Of a stretch of DNA of 64,000 nucleotides, positions 6,831 to 15,730 are shown one piece after another. Below the pieces are notes generated by a model, which worked only from the letters and a program-made list of their open reading frames with translations, was not told where the DNA came from and searched no databases. Origin of the DNA: Pelagibacterium lentulum. GTDB lineage: Bacteria > Pseudomonadota > Alphaproteobacteria > Rhizobiales > Devosiaceae. Location of the stretch: contig NZ_RZMW01000007.1 in NCBI RefSeq assembly GCF_003992625.1, positions 1 to 64,000 on the forward strand, in the 5' to 3' direction. Numbering within the stretch: position 1 is the first letter of the stretch; each line of letters begins with the position of its first letter. Both the position numbers and the translations under genes were made by a program.

Positions 6831-9221
6831 TCAGTAGCTGTGGCGGAACGCGGCCGCAACGGCGGCTGCTTCATTGCCTGCGATGTGGCCTGCATCGGCG
6901 CTATAGACAAAGCCGAATTCCAAAACCGACTGCTCGAAGGGCGAGAATTCATAGGAAAGCCCGAGATCAACCTGTCGGCCTGATGTCTGCAAGGTCGTAT
7001 CGACACGCTCATATGTGAGATTGCCGTCAGGATCGCGATGGGGAACCATAAAACTCATGGCGCCGGATTCAACCCGCAAGGGCTGGGACAGCGTGAAGGT
7101 CAGCCGGTCCTTGTCGGCCCAGAGGTCAGCGAAGCGCAGGCCGAGCTGATAGCCGGTAAAACTGGCCTCATCGACCGATGCGAGTAGGCCGGTGCCAGCC
7201 CCGCCAGCGGCAATTCCATATTCAATGCCGCCAAAAAGCGCGATGGCTTGCGACAACTCGGTGGAGGCCGAAAGGCTGAAGGTGCTGATGGCGGTATCTG
7301 CGGGCGCACCGAAGCCACCATTTGCCGTCATACCGAGGAATGCGCCTTGTTCGGCCAACCGGGTTGCGCCGAACTTGATCGTTACGGGATCGAAATCGAG
7401 GGACAATACGCCGCCGATGCCCGACAGGCTGCCGTCGAGCGTTTCGCTATGGGTGCCGATAAATCCGAAGGTTTCAACCGCGCCACCTTCAAAATTGTAG
7501 CGGCTGACGACCGCGCTGGTATCCTGCGCGAACGAAAGCACAGAGGAACCGGCTACGTTTTCGCTGCTGAGGCCCAGGCTGTCCTGCAGGAACTCATGGC
7601 CATCGACGGCCGAAATCCCGAAGGACCAATTGCCCATTTCCACCGATTCCGATGACTGCAATTGATCGAGACCCCAAGAGCCACGGTCGATGATGGCATT
7701 GGTATTGGAGACTGGCGTAATGCGCGGGATTGCGCGGGAAGTTGCAACGCTGGAGCGGGAGGACGTAACCATATTGCCCAGGGAGAGATCGAAGGCGCTC
7801 AAAGCAAAATCGCCGTTGAGGTCGTCATAAACGACCATATCGACATCGCTCAAGCCGCGCGCGAGGCCGTCGCCAAAGGCGGAGGAGCCACGCAGAAGGG
7901 TGTTGTCGACCAAATGGCGTTCGGCTGTTTCGATGGTTGAGCCGTTGGAGAGATAGGAGACGTTGCCAATAGGGCTGAGGGCAGCAGCCACATCCAAAAA
8001 GCCGTGACCAAACTCCCAATCGTAGGATTTTACGATTCCGTTGCCGAAGTTGACGGTGCCGTCACTGCTGAAGCCGGGGATGTCCATGTTGGCGGAAGCC
8101 AGCAGGCGCCGTGTCCAGTCGCGCGGCGATAGATTTGGGAAGGCTTCGGCCAGAAGGGCAACCGAACCTGTGACGATTGGGGCGGCATAGGACGTGCCTG
8201 TGCCGCTGGCGTAGGTGTTATTGCCCACTGCCGAGGCTGCCCAAGTCGTTCCATCTGCGGTGATGCAGTGCTGGGCGGTTGCGCCGCAAATCGATGAAAG
8301 ACGGTCAATTGCCGTAATATTGAGATTGCCATCGTAATTTACGAGTGCGTTCGCGACCGTGATGTATGATTCCGACAATTGGGGAAACAGTACTGCGAAA
8401 CCCGCGGTCGCATCAGCATCGTGCGGATCGTTGAGTGTTTCGTCGTTTGAAAGTGCCCAAACGATGACGCCATTGTTCTGGAACTGATCAAGGGCAGCAA
8501 TGTAGCTGTTCCAGTGGACAGTGTCGGATCCATAGAAGTGTTTCAGCGCTGTCGCTGCACTGACATTGTGTGTCGCCATGCGGTCTTGGACTTCGGAAAT
8601 CAGAAGTTCACCGCCGCCGAGCGCCGCGCGCTTGTTATAGCCCCAGGAGTTGTTTTGTGCCACGGCACCTAGATTGGCCGCGTGCAACGTCGCCTGTGCG
8701 AGATAATCAGGATTGAAATTCCCGGACGTAAGGACTAGGCGAACATCAGGAGCAACCCCCATCATCTCGCCAGCGTTGGCGCCGATGAGTGATGCTACGT
8801 GGGTGCCGTGGTGTGCCGGTGCAGCAGGGTCATAGGCCGTATTAAATACTGTCCCTGCAAAAACCTCATGCGTTTTCCGGAAACCCTCGTCGACAACATG
8901 CACCCAGTGTCCTTGGCCGTTCGGTCTTTTGCCGGTCAAGCCTGCGGACATTGCGATGTGCAGGCGAGCCGCAGTGTAGGGATGGCCAATAAATCCGCCA
9001 AGATCGTAGTCGACAAACTGATAGCGAGCGGAGTTTCTGATCTGATTGGCGAGTGTTGAATTGAAATTGCCAGAGTAGTCCAGCGTATGCCAATTGCCTG
9101 AGCCGGACGGTGGCGACCAGTCACCACCCCCGCCACTGCCTCCACCACCGCAGGCGGCAAGTGCGAGGCACAACACTATTGCGGCGCTTCCGGTCGCCAG
9201 ACTACGCGCTTTCGCTGTCAT
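6831..9221 (-). CDS. Subtilisin-type (S8) autotransporter serine protease
   Basis: Secreted protease with a C-terminal outer-membrane beta-domain. From the start at 9221 the protein is 796 residues. It opens with a lipoprotein-like signal (LCLALAAC then a Gly/Ser run), unusual for a classical autotransporter but common in this subgroup. The S8 triad is visible: Asp in VVDEGF (about 111), His in HHGTHVASL (about 138), Ser in GTSYAAPIVTGS (about 344). The C-terminal 250 residues alternate like beta strands but end in FRHSY, not the usual terminal Phe. The start at 9221 is preferred to 9260 because the signal begins at MTAKARS. The divergent neighbour is an SH3/crystallin-like secreted protein. 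Confidence 0.87.
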   Translation of the reverse strand: MTAKARSLATGSAAIVLCLALAACGGGGSGGGGDWSPPSGSGNWHTLDYSGNFNSTLANQIRNSARYQFVDYDLGGFIGHPYTAARLHIAMSAGLTGKRPNGQGHWVHVVDEGFRKTHEVFAGTVFNTAYDPAAPAHHGTHVASLIGANAGEMMGVAPDVRLVLTSGNFNPDYLAQATLHAANLGAVAQNNSWGYNKRAALGGGELLISEVQDRMATHNVSAATALKHFYGSDTVHWNSYIAALDQFQNNGVIVWALSNDETLNDPHDADATAGFAVLFPQLSESYITVANALVNYDGNLNITAIDRLSSICGATAQHCITADGTTWAASAVGNNTYASGTGTSYAAPIVTGSVALLAEAFPNLSPRDWTRRLLASANMDIPGFSSDGTVNFGNGIVKSYDWEFGHGFLDVAAALSPIGNVSYLSNGSTIETAERHLVDNTLLRGSSAFGDGLARGLSDVDMVVYDDLNGDFALSAFDLSLGNMVTSSRSSVATSRAIPRITPVSNTNAIIDRGSWGLDQLQSSESVEMGNWSFGISAVDGHEFLQDSLGLSSENVAGSSVLSFAQDTSAVVSRYNFEGGAVETFGFIGTHSETLDGSLSGIGGVLSLDFDPVTIKFGATRLAEQGAFLGMTANGGFGAPADTAISTFSLSASTELSQAIALFGGIEYGIAAGGAGTGLLASVDEASFTGYQLGLRFADLWADKDRLTFTLSQPLRVESGAMSFMVPHRDPDGNLTYERVDTTLQTSGRQVDLGLSYEFSPFEQSVLEFGFVYSADAGHIAGNEAAAVAAAFRHSY

Positions 9222-9522
9222 CGTTTCCCCAAATCGCGGCGGGCGATAAGCCCGAATCATTGCCTTCTGGCATAATGCCGACCAGCAAACTCCGTAACAA
9301 TACGGATCAAATTCTTGCCGAAGGCGTCGGATGACCTGTTCTGCTTGGAACGATCAGTTTCGGGCGGATTTTTACTATAAAAGGGCCGGTGCTTCTTGGG
9401 GTTCAAACTGTAGTTACGCGATTGCGACACCTTCCGACAAATTCATGCAGCGTTCAGCATGAAAGGTGATATTTGCGGTCAGTGAGCAGCGCGTAGGCGA
9501 TGCAGCAATCGGGAATGAAGCA
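9222..9522. other. Divergent intergenic region, protease / SH3 protein
   Basis: About 300 bp without a gene. It contains a short palindrome (CCGTaacaatACGG, near 9291) and an AT-rich TACTATAAAA near 9374 that could be a -10 region for the plus-strand gene, with no convincing -35. Immediately before the protease ATG the minus strand reads TTTGGGGAAACG, close to but not the same as the flagellar leader motif. Confidence 0.4.
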
Positions 9523-10146
9523 ATGATCAAACGGATTTTGAGCTTGGTTGCATCGGGGGTGATCCTGATGCTTGCAATGCCGGTGACGGCCAATGCCCAG
9601 GAAATGTATGCCACCACAACGGTGAACCTGCGCACCGGGCCGGGCACCAATTATGCCATTTTGGGTGCGCTGCGCCCCAATGAGATTGTAACCGCCCTGC
9701 GGTGCAACGCGACAAATACCTGGTGTGAAGTCACCAGTAGGGTGCAACGTGGCTGGGTTTCCGCGCGATATCTTGCGCCGCTTTCCGACAGCACGCGGCC
9801 GACCTTTCCGGTCCGTCCTCAGCCGTTGCCCGTGCCGCAACCAGTGCGCCCGCCGGTTCCGCCGCGCCCCGGTATTACGCTGCCGGTTGAACCGCAGGTG
9901 TGTTTTTACGACGATTACAACTATGAAGGGCGCGAGATGTGCGCGGGTGCTAACGACTACGCCCGGACGCTGACCCGGCTTTGGGATGACAGCATTCGAT
10001 CTGCGCGCCTGGATCGCGGTGTTGAGGTCATGGTTTGCACCGAAGCTTATCTGCGCGGTCGTTGTGAGACGATTGACCGTTCAATCCGGGATTTCGGGCA
10101 ATTTGCCGACGACATCTCGTCCTATCGCGTGACCGCCACGCGCTGA
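9523..10146 (+). CDS. Secreted SH3b domain protein with beta/gamma-crystallin-like C-terminus
   Basis: 207-residue exported protein. Signal peptide MIKRILSLVASGVILMLAM ending near NAQ-EM. Residues about 27-80 form a bacterial SH3 domain (VNLRTGPGTNYAILGALRPN, then GWVSARYLAP). A proline-rich linker (PVRPQPLPVPQPVRPPVPPR) leads to a domain of about 85 residues with two Greek-key-like halves: VCFYDDYNYEGREMC with WDDSIRSARL, and VMVCTEAYLRGRCETI with ADDISSYRV. These resemble beta/gamma-crystallin or inhibitor family I36 motifs with degenerate calcium sites. Start 9523 is chosen over 9466 for the signal peptide. It may bind peptidoglycan or a protease; function not shown. Confidence 0.75.
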   Translation: MIKRILSLVASGVILMLAMPVTANAQEMYATTTVNLRTGPGTNYAILGALRPNEIVTALRCNATNTWCEVTSRVQRGWVSARYLAPLSDSTRPTFPVRPQPLPVPQPVRPPVPPRPGITLPVEPQVCFYDDYNYEGREMCAGANDYARTLTRLWDDSIRSARLDRGVEVMVCTEAYLRGRCETIDRSIRDFGQFADDISSYRVTATR

Positions 10147-10177
10147 GCAAGCAGATTATGGGTGGCGCCTGGCGGCG

Positions 10178-11659
10178 TCACCCGTAGCGCTTTTTCAGAT
10201 GCGCGATGAAAAATTGCGGATCGAGCGGGGCGCCGGTTGCGCGGGTTAAAAGCTCGGGCGTCGAATAGCGCGAGGCTTGCTGCCAGATATGCTCGGATCG
10301 CCAAGCGTTGACCGCATGGAAATCGCCACGGGCGATGTCGTCATTGAGCGATGGGTGAGCCTTTTCGATTGCTGCCCATTGCTGGGCGGCCATCATCGCG
10401 CCGAGCGTGTAGGATGGGAAATACCCAAACGCGCCAGCGGGCCAGTGAACGTCCTGCATCGGGCCATCGGCGGGGTTGTCGATGGTTTTCAGGCCCAGAT
10501 AGGCTTCCATCTTCGCGTCCCAGACTTCCGGCAGGTCCACAACAGACAGCGCGCCTGAAATCAGGTCCTGCTCGATTTCAAAGCGCAGGATGATATGGAG
10601 CGGGTAGGTCACTTCATCGGCATCCACGCGGATAAAGCCGCGTTCGACCATATTGACGCGAGCAAGCACATCCTGCGCCATCCAGCCGGGCAGCGCGTCC
10701 GCGCCCAGATGCTCTTGCAGGTGCGGCAAGGCCCAGTGCCAGAAGGGCTCGGTGCGGGCCAATTGCTGTTCGACAAAGAGCGACTGGCTTTCATGGATGG
10801 CCATGCCGCGCGCCTTGCCCACCGGCATATGGCTCAAATCGCGGGGCAGACCCTGTTCGTACAGTGCGTGACCGGTTTCGTGCAGGATGCCCATGAGGGC
10901 GGTCAAAAACTCATCGGTCCGGTAGCGGGTGGTCATGCGCACGTCGGTGGGCACGCCGCCGCAGAACGGGTGGTGGGAGACGTCCAGCCGTCCATGGGTA
11001 AAATCGAATCCCAGTGCTGCCATCATGGCGAGGCCGAGGGCGCGCTGGTCTTCAATGGCGAACGGGCCTGTTACAGGCTTGAGTGGCAGATCGGCTTGGT
11101 TTTCAAGGGCTTCGGGTACGAAATCGACGAGAAAGGTCTTGAGCTGGTCGAAGATGGGCGCGATCTCGGCGGCGCGATTGCCCGGATCGTATTGCTCCAT
11201 CATCGCATCGTAGGGGGCAAGGCCGAGCTTGTCGGCGCGCATGGCGGCTTCCTCGCGCGCCAGTGCAACGACGCTTTCAAGCGCGGGGGCAAAGCCTGCC
11301 CAATCGTTTTTGGCGCGCAGATCGCGCCAGAGCTGTTCGGAGCGCATATTGGTGCGGGTCTGTTCGCGCACGAAATCGGCGGGAAGGCAGGTTGCGTTAG
11401 TGTAAACGCGCTCAAATTCAGCGAGCGAGAGCTTCTGTTCGGCGGAAAGGTCTTCGCTTTTCGCAGCGTCCAGCCAATCGGCGATTTCTGGCGCGGTGAA
11501 CGTTTCATGTCTCAGCCCGGCGAGATGCGCGACCGCCTCCGCGCGTTTTTCACCGCCGCCCACGGGCATGTTCGTTGCCTCATCGGCAGAGAGAATCGCG
11601 ATGGCATGATCGACTGCTTCGAGCTTGCGGCCAAGGGCTTCGAGTTGGGCATAGGACAT
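10178..11659 (-). CDS. M32 family metallocarboxypeptidase (Taq type)
   Basis: Zinc carboxypeptidase, probably cytoplasmic, removing C-terminal residues from peptides. The 493-residue length matches the family (about 500). Zinc site HETGHALYEQG at residues 260-270, with the third ligand in HESQSLF (289-295). The conserved GVPTDVRMTTRY lies at about 235-246, and R-x-D-ADEVTYPLHI farther on. Helical throughout, no signal peptide. A single gene, convergent with the SH3 protein gene 31 bp away. Confidence 0.93.
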   Translation of the reverse strand: MSYAQLEALGRKLEAVDHAIAILSADEATNMPVGGGEKRAEAVAHLAGLRHETFTAPEIADWLDAAKSEDLSAEQKLSLAEFERVYTNATCLPADFVREQTRTNMRSEQLWRDLRAKNDWAGFAPALESVVALAREEAAMRADKLGLAPYDAMMEQYDPGNRAAEIAPIFDQLKTFLVDFVPEALENQADLPLKPVTGPFAIEDQRALGLAMMAALGFDFTHGRLDVSHHPFCGGVPTDVRMTTRYRTDEFLTALMGILHETGHALYEQGLPRDLSHMPVGKARGMAIHESQSLFVEQQLARTEPFWHWALPHLQEHLGADALPGWMAQDVLARVNMVERGFIRVDADEVTYPLHIILRFEIEQDLISGALSVVDLPEVWDAKMEAYLGLKTIDNPADGPMQDVHWPAGAFGYFPSYTLGAMMAAQQWAAIEKAHPSLNDDIARGDFHAVNAWRSEHIWQQASRYSTPELLTRATGAPLDPQFFIAHLKKRYG

Positions 11660-11811
11660 GAACGACTCCGTTATGCGTACTGTTTAAGTGATGTAGCCGC
11701 ACCCCGCGCCGAGGTCCATAGTCGGGCATTTTAACAATATGGGTTGGTGAATCTTAGGCCATTGGTCTCACGATAGAGGTCGTTGCGAGCTAAAATGCAA
11801 AGGGCCACGCT

Positions 11812-12174
11812 ATGAAATTCAAACCATTTATTCTCGTTCTCGGACTGGCAATCGTGCCCGTTTCTGCTTTTGCGCAGGATTCGGGAACCGGCGAGGAGGC
11901 CGGCGATAACTGCCGCCCGAAAACACTGGCTCAAGCCTTTGGCTTCGAGGCCATCGCCGGTTGTCTTCCCGACGCTGCCCAGCGCGGGATCGATACGGCC
12001 ACAACAGCGACGCAGCAAGGCGGCCTGGCCGTTGCCGCCAGCGCGTCAGAAGGCCGGGTTACAGAAGCACTTGATCGGGCACGCGAACAAAGCGGCGGTG
12101 CCGCTGGCGGCGGAAATCGTCCGGACAACGCCGGTGGTGGTCGCCCGGATGGTGTGGGGCAAGGCAAGCCGTAG
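11812..12174 (+). CDS. Small secreted hypothetical protein
   Basis: 120 residues with a clear Sec signal (MKFKPFILVLGLAIVPVSAF, cleavage near AFA-QD). The mature part has two cysteines (DNCRPK, AGCLPD) that could form a disulfide, and a Gly/Asn/Pro-rich low-complexity tail (GGAAGGGNRPDNAGGGRPDG). No known domain. Preceded by an AAAGGG ribosome-binding site and followed by a strong terminator, so it looks like a real monocistronic gene. Confidence 0.6.
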   Translation: MKFKPFILVLGLAIVPVSAFAQDSGTGEEAGDNCRPKTLAQAFGFEAIAGCLPDAAQRGIDTATTATQQGGLAVAASASEGRVTEALDRAREQSGGAAGGGNRPDNAGGGRPDGVGQGKP

Positions 12175-12191
12175 GCCACGACGGAACGCGA

Positions 12192-12228
12192 AAAAGGGAC
12201 GCAGCCGGGAAAGAACTGCGTCCCTTTT
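12192..12228 (+). terminator. Strong bidirectional terminator
   Basis: 13-bp perfect stem AAAAGGGACGCAG / CTGCGTCCCTTTT with an 11-base loop. It lies between the plus-strand small secreted gene and the end of flgH on the minus strand and could stop both. Confidence 0.88.
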
Positions 12229-12377
12229 CGTTCAGGCCCGCCGAGGGGACAGGCCTTGTTCAAACCGCGCGCCAGAAAATGGGGAAGCTGCGCGGTTTGG
12301 GGGAAGTTGGCAGGTCCGGCGAAAATGTTCGCCGGGCGCTTTGCCGTTTGTTGGTAAGGCCGGTTAAGGCTTCCTCG

Positions 12378-13118
12378 TCAGAAGGGCAGGATGGCGTCGA
12401 GGAACTGCTGGCCGTAGCGGGGCTGCTGGACGTCGGTGATCTGACCGCGACCGCCGTAAGCAATCCGGGCTTCCGCGATCTTGGATGAGGGGATCGTGTT
12501 ATCCGAATTGATGTCTTCGGGGCGCACGATACCGGCAACGATCAGGTCGCGCACTTCAAAGTTCACGCGCACTTCCTGTCGGCCTTCGATCACGAGATTG
12601 CCGTTGGGCAGGATCTGGGTGACGACCGCTGCAACCTGGGTGGTCATACGTTCGGAGCGATTGACCGAGCCATTACCCTGGTTGGATATGCCCGAACTCG
12701 ATCCGATGGCGGCGTCTGCGTTCACATCCGCGGGGGTCACTGCGTTAAAGACAGAGCCCAAGGCGCCGCCAAGGCCGACTTCATTGCTCGAAGTGCGCGA
12801 GGTCGACGTGGTGTTGCCGATCTGGGCGCGGTCGTCGATGGTCACAAGAACTGTCAGGATGTCGCCGAGCTTTGCAGCGCGCTGATCCTTGAAAAAGCCG
12901 CGCGCGTCAGAGCGGAACAGAGAGTTCGGCTGGTAGCTGGCAGGTTCCTGCGCGGGCATTGGCATAGAGACTGGGCGATAGCCTGCCGTCACGGTCGGAT
13001 CGACGATAGGCGTCAATTCCGGCGCGCGGCCGATATTGTTGATCCGATCGGTGGTAGCGCAACCGGCAACGGTTGCAACCAGCATCAGGCCTGTAACGAT
13101 TTTGCTGAGAGCGTTCAT
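12378..13118 (-). CDS. flgH: Flagellar L-ring protein FlgH
   Basis: Outer-membrane lipoprotein forming the L-ring. 246 residues. Lipoprotein signal MNALSKIVTGLMLVATVAGC with the lipid cysteine at residue 20. Conserved SLFRSDARGFFKDQRAAKLGDILTV (quoted in part) is followed by Ser/Thr-rich beta segments, ending LGQ-like QPRYGQQFLDAILPF. The start at 13118 is used because it gives the lipobox; a longer frame to 13235 lacks it. The gene follows flgA after 58 bp, and this gap contains the third copy of the CTTGGGGAAG leader element. Last gene of the flgF-flgG-flgA-flgH unit. Confidence 0.95.
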   Translation of the reverse strand: MNALSKIVTGLMLVATVAGCATTDRINNIGRAPELTPIVDPTVTAGYRPVSMPMPAQEPASYQPNSLFRSDARGFFKDQRAAKLGDILTVLVTIDDRAQIGNTTSTSRTSSNEVGLGGALGSVFNAVTPADVNADAAIGSSSGISNQGNGSVNRSERMTTQVAAVVTQILPNGNLVIEGRQEVRVNFEVRDLIVAGIVRPEDINSDNTIPSSKIAEARIAYGGRGQITDVQQPRYGQQFLDAILPF

Positions 13119-13148
13119 TTGAAAGGTTTCCCGTTTTTGAGCCGCACT

Positions 13149-13160
13149 GCTTCCCCAAGC
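13149..13160 (-). promoter_or_regulatory. Leader hairpin with GGGG loop, flgH copy
   Basis: GCTT-GGGG-AAGC between flgA and flgH, with its CTTGGGGAAG core ending 31 nt before the flgH start. Four perfect pairs; further pairs possible with a bulged A. It is inside an operon, so here it is an intercistronic RNA element and not part of a promoter. No sigma-54 box precedes it. Confidence 0.5.
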
Positions 13161-13176
13161 GCTGCGGTGAATTTGG

Positions 13177-14133
13177 TTATTCGAGTCCGGCAACCTGCTG
13201 GTTGCCGCCGGTGACAAGGACGACGCCGTTTTCAATGGCGGTGCCCTGCAGCACCTTCTTGGTCATTGGATTGAGCACATTGACAGGCTGGGACATGCTG
13301 GCCGCGTTGAGGGCCTGACCTCGCGTGGTGAGCGTCAATGCTCCCTGCCGGTAGATGATGGTGACATGTTCGTTGCGCGAGATCAGCTCTGGCGCTGCAA
13401 TGTCGTTTGGCCGGATCATGACACCCTGGCGGATCTGACGCTGCAGCTGCTTTCCAACCAGGTCTTCGATGGCCACGATGCCGGTGTTTTCAGCATAGGT
13501 GAGCGGTACCTTGCGCATCTCGAAATCGTTGGCGCCAAGGATGGTGCCTGCGGGCAGTGAGCGCGAAAGGTGCGGAGTTTCGACCATGAACTGAATCTGG
13601 CCGGAAACATCGAGCGGTGTATCCAGACCGGCGATCTGAAAGCGCGCCGAAAAGGTGGAAGAGCCAGGCAGGTAGCGCAGGATGACGAGCGATGCAGGGT
13701 TGTCGAGATCGCCAGCCATGATTTCAGGCAGCGGACGATCCAGCGCCAGTTGCATATCCATGGTCGCATTGAGAATGCCGCGCGCTTTCAGGTCATCGGC
13801 AATAATGTCAGCGATCAATGGCATATCGACCGGCACACCCGCCCGAGCAATGCGCACCCGGTCGATGCCGGTTGCGTCAAAATCATTCAGACCCGCGCCT
13901 TGCACGGCCTGGACGATGGTGTCGAGATCGAGCACGCCAGCGGTGCCGGGGGCCGGTGCCCGAAATACCGGAGTTTCGGCCATCAGACCGGCATTGTCGA
14001 ATATATCGCCGATGGTGACGATTGCTGAATTTACGATGACATCGCCGCGCAATTGAGGTGCGGCCTGCGCGCTGCTGACCGCAAGGGACAGCATCAGGGT
14101 CGTTGCAGCTTTTTTGAACAGCGAGATCGACAT
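13177..14133 (-). CDS. flgA: Flagellar P-ring assembly chaperone FlgA
   Basis: Periplasmic chaperone for P-ring assembly around the rod. About 318 residues with a signal peptide (MSISLFKKAATTLMLSLAVS, cleavage near AQA-AP). The C-terminal SAF/ChapFlgA domain is recognisable: LSRSLPAGTILGANDFEMR, then GKQLQRQIRQGVMIRPNDI and a final RGQALNAASMSQPVNVLNP. The alphaproteobacterial form is longer than E. coli FlgA because of the N-terminal extension. Start: AGGGGG is 8 bp from the ATG at 14133 and only 2 bp from the ATG at 14139, so 14133 is preferred. It follows flgG after 19-25 bp. Confidence 0.92.
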   Translation of the reverse strand: MSISLFKKAATTLMLSLAVSSAQAAPQLRGDVIVNSAIVTIGDIFDNAGLMAETPVFRAPAPGTAGVLDLDTIVQAVQGAGLNDFDATGIDRVRIARAGVPVDMPLIADIIADDLKARGILNATMDMQLALDRPLPEIMAGDLDNPASLVILRYLPGSSTFSARFQIAGLDTPLDVSGQIQFMVETPHLSRSLPAGTILGANDFEMRKVPLTYAENTGIVAIEDLVGKQLQRQIRQGVMIRPNDIAAPELISRNEHVTIIYRQGALTLTTRGQALNAASMSQPVNVLNPMTKKVLQGTAIENGVVLVTGGNQQVAGLE

Positions 14134-14158
14134 CGTCATTTCCCCCTAGTTGAGCCGG

Positions 14159-14944
14159 TTAGCGAAGGTTCGAGGTGGCCTGAAGCATCTGGTCCGCACC
14201 GGAAATGATCCGGGCATTCATCTCATATGCGCGCTGAGCGGCAATCAGATCTGCCATTTCGGTGACGGCATTGACGTTGGCGGCTTCAAGATAGCCCTGC
14301 AAAAGGTTGCCCATGCCATCGGCATCAGGAACGCCTATCTGCGCTTGACCGCTGGCTGCGGTTTCAACAAACAGGTTGTCACCGATGGCTTCCAGGCCGC
14401 CCTTGTTGGTAAAGCGGGCCATCTGAAGCTGGCCAAGTTGTACCGGAGCGGCATTGCCAGCAATGAACGCTTCGATAATCCCGTCACGGCTGATGGAAAC
14501 TGCGGTGGCATCTCCTGGAATAATGATGCCGGGCTCGATCTGGAAACCGTCGACGGTTACAAGCTGGCCGGTTGCGTCGCGTTCGAGCGTGCCGTCGCGG
14601 GTGTAGGCTATGCGGCCATCGGGAAGGGCAACGGTCAGGAAGCCTTCGCCGCGAATGGCGACATCAAGCTCGCGCTCGGTCGGGGTGACGCTGCCTTGCG
14701 TCATGACGCGGGCGGTAGCGGCGACCTTGACGCCCGAGCCGATCTCGATGCCCACGGGAACCTGAGTCCCGGCGTCGGAGGTTGCCGAGCCTGCACGGCG
14801 GTAGCTTTGGTAAAGCAGGTCCTGGAATTCGGCGCGCTGGCGCTTGAAACCCGTGGTCCGCATGTTGGCAATGTTGTTGGAAATAACTTCCACATTGCGT
14901 TCCTGAGCGGCCATGCCCGTCGATGCGATATAAAGAGCTTTCAT
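14159..14944 (-). CDS. flgG: Distal rod protein FlgG
   Basis: Major component of the distal rod. 261 residues, the family length. N-terminal rod signature MKALYIASTGMAAQERNVEV followed by NNIANMRTTGFKRQRAEF; the central part has the FlgG-type QGSVTPTERELDVAIRGEGF; the C-terminus ends with NVNAVTEMADLIAAQRAYEM. Follows flgF after 13 bp and precedes flgA, a conserved order. Confidence 0.96.
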   Translation of the reverse strand: MKALYIASTGMAAQERNVEVISNNIANMRTTGFKRQRAEFQDLLYQSYRRAGSATSDAGTQVPVGIEIGSGVKVAATARVMTQGSVTPTERELDVAIRGEGFLTVALPDGRIAYTRDGTLERDATGQLVTVDGFQIEPGIIIPGDATAVSISRDGIIEAFIAGNAAPVQLGQLQMARFTNKGGLEAIGDNLFVETAASGQAQIGVPDADGMGNLLQGYLEAANVNAVTEMADLIAAQRAYEMNARIISGADQMLQATSNLR

Positions 14945-14957
14945 AATCTATATGTCC

Positions 14958-15701
14958 TTAAGCTTGGGTGTCGCCCAGACGCTGAATGGCGGAGCGGCGC
15001 AGTTCATCCTGGCGCTGCATGAGTTCGGCAAGTGAGGCATAGGCGCGCGAAACACGGATCATTTCCGACATTTCGAGAATGCCCGAGACGTTGGAGCGCT
15101 CGACGGCACCCTGAACGGCGTAGGTAGCTTGCGCTGCGATAGGTGCGCCGCCGGCAAACAAGGTGCCGCCTTCGCGGGTCAATTGCTGCGGATTGGCAAA
15201 TTCGACAATCATCAGATTGCCCTTTTCGCCGGCGCTGGAACTCATGGTGCCATCAGCAGCGATGGCAATGTCGGTTTCGTCCGCGTCGAACTGAAAGACG
15301 TCATTATTGGTGGAAAGGACCGGATGGCCGCTCTGATTGACCAGAATGCCCTCGGCGTTGATTTCAAAGACGCCGTTGCGTGTCCAGCGGTCGCCCTGCG
15401 GCGTGCGAACGGCGAAGAAGCCTTCGCCCGAAAGGGCGACATCCAGCGGGTTGCCGGTGGTCGTGATGGCGCCTGCTTCAAAGTTGTGCAGCGTTGCCCA
15501 GTCATGGACATAGGACAAGGGCTGATCGCCGCGCGGAAAGGTGCGGTCGCGGGCAACCGGCATCTGATATTCTTCAAACAGGATGGCTTCAGACTTGAAA
15601 CCCGTTGAATTGATGTTGGCCAGATTATTGGCAACCACATCCATCTGGCGCTGCAGCGCCATCTGCTTGGAAAGGCCAATAAGTTGCGCGTTCTGAATCA
15701 T
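14958..15701 (-). CDS. flgF: Proximal rod protein FlgF
   Basis: Flagellar basal-body rod protein. 247 residues. Signature QMALQRQMDVVANNLANINS, then TGNPLDVALSGEGFFAVRTP, and C-terminal NVSGILEMSEMIRVSRAYAS. The start at 15701 (MIQNAQLIGLSKQ) has GAGGGAAAA upstream and gives the usual length; the longer frame to 15806 runs through the promoter. First gene of flgF-flgG-flgA-flgH, with a sigma-54 promoter at 15766-15785 and a leader hairpin at 15731-15746. Confidence 0.95.
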   Translation of the reverse strand: MIQNAQLIGLSKQMALQRQMDVVANNLANINSTGFKSEAILFEEYQMPVARDRTFPRGDQPLSYVHDWATLHNFEAGAITTTGNPLDVALSGEGFFAVRTPQGDRWTRNGVFEINAEGILVNQSGHPVLSTNNDVFQFDADETDIAIAADGTMSSSAGEKGNLMIVEFANPQQLTREGGTLFAGGAPIAAQATYAVQGAVERSNVSGILEMSEMIRVSRAYASLAELMQRQDELRRSAIQRLGDTQA

Positions 15702-15730
15702 GCGCTTTTCCCTCGTTCGGTTTGAGATGG

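Noticed and set aside
9340-9360. GTTC-N6-GAAC palindrome as a LexA box
   Set aside because: The alphaproteobacterial LexA box is a direct GTTC-N7-GTTC repeat; spacing and orientation do not fit.
10595-11734. 379-codon frame opposite the M32 peptidase
   Set aside because: Fully antisense to a gene with clear catalytic motifs.
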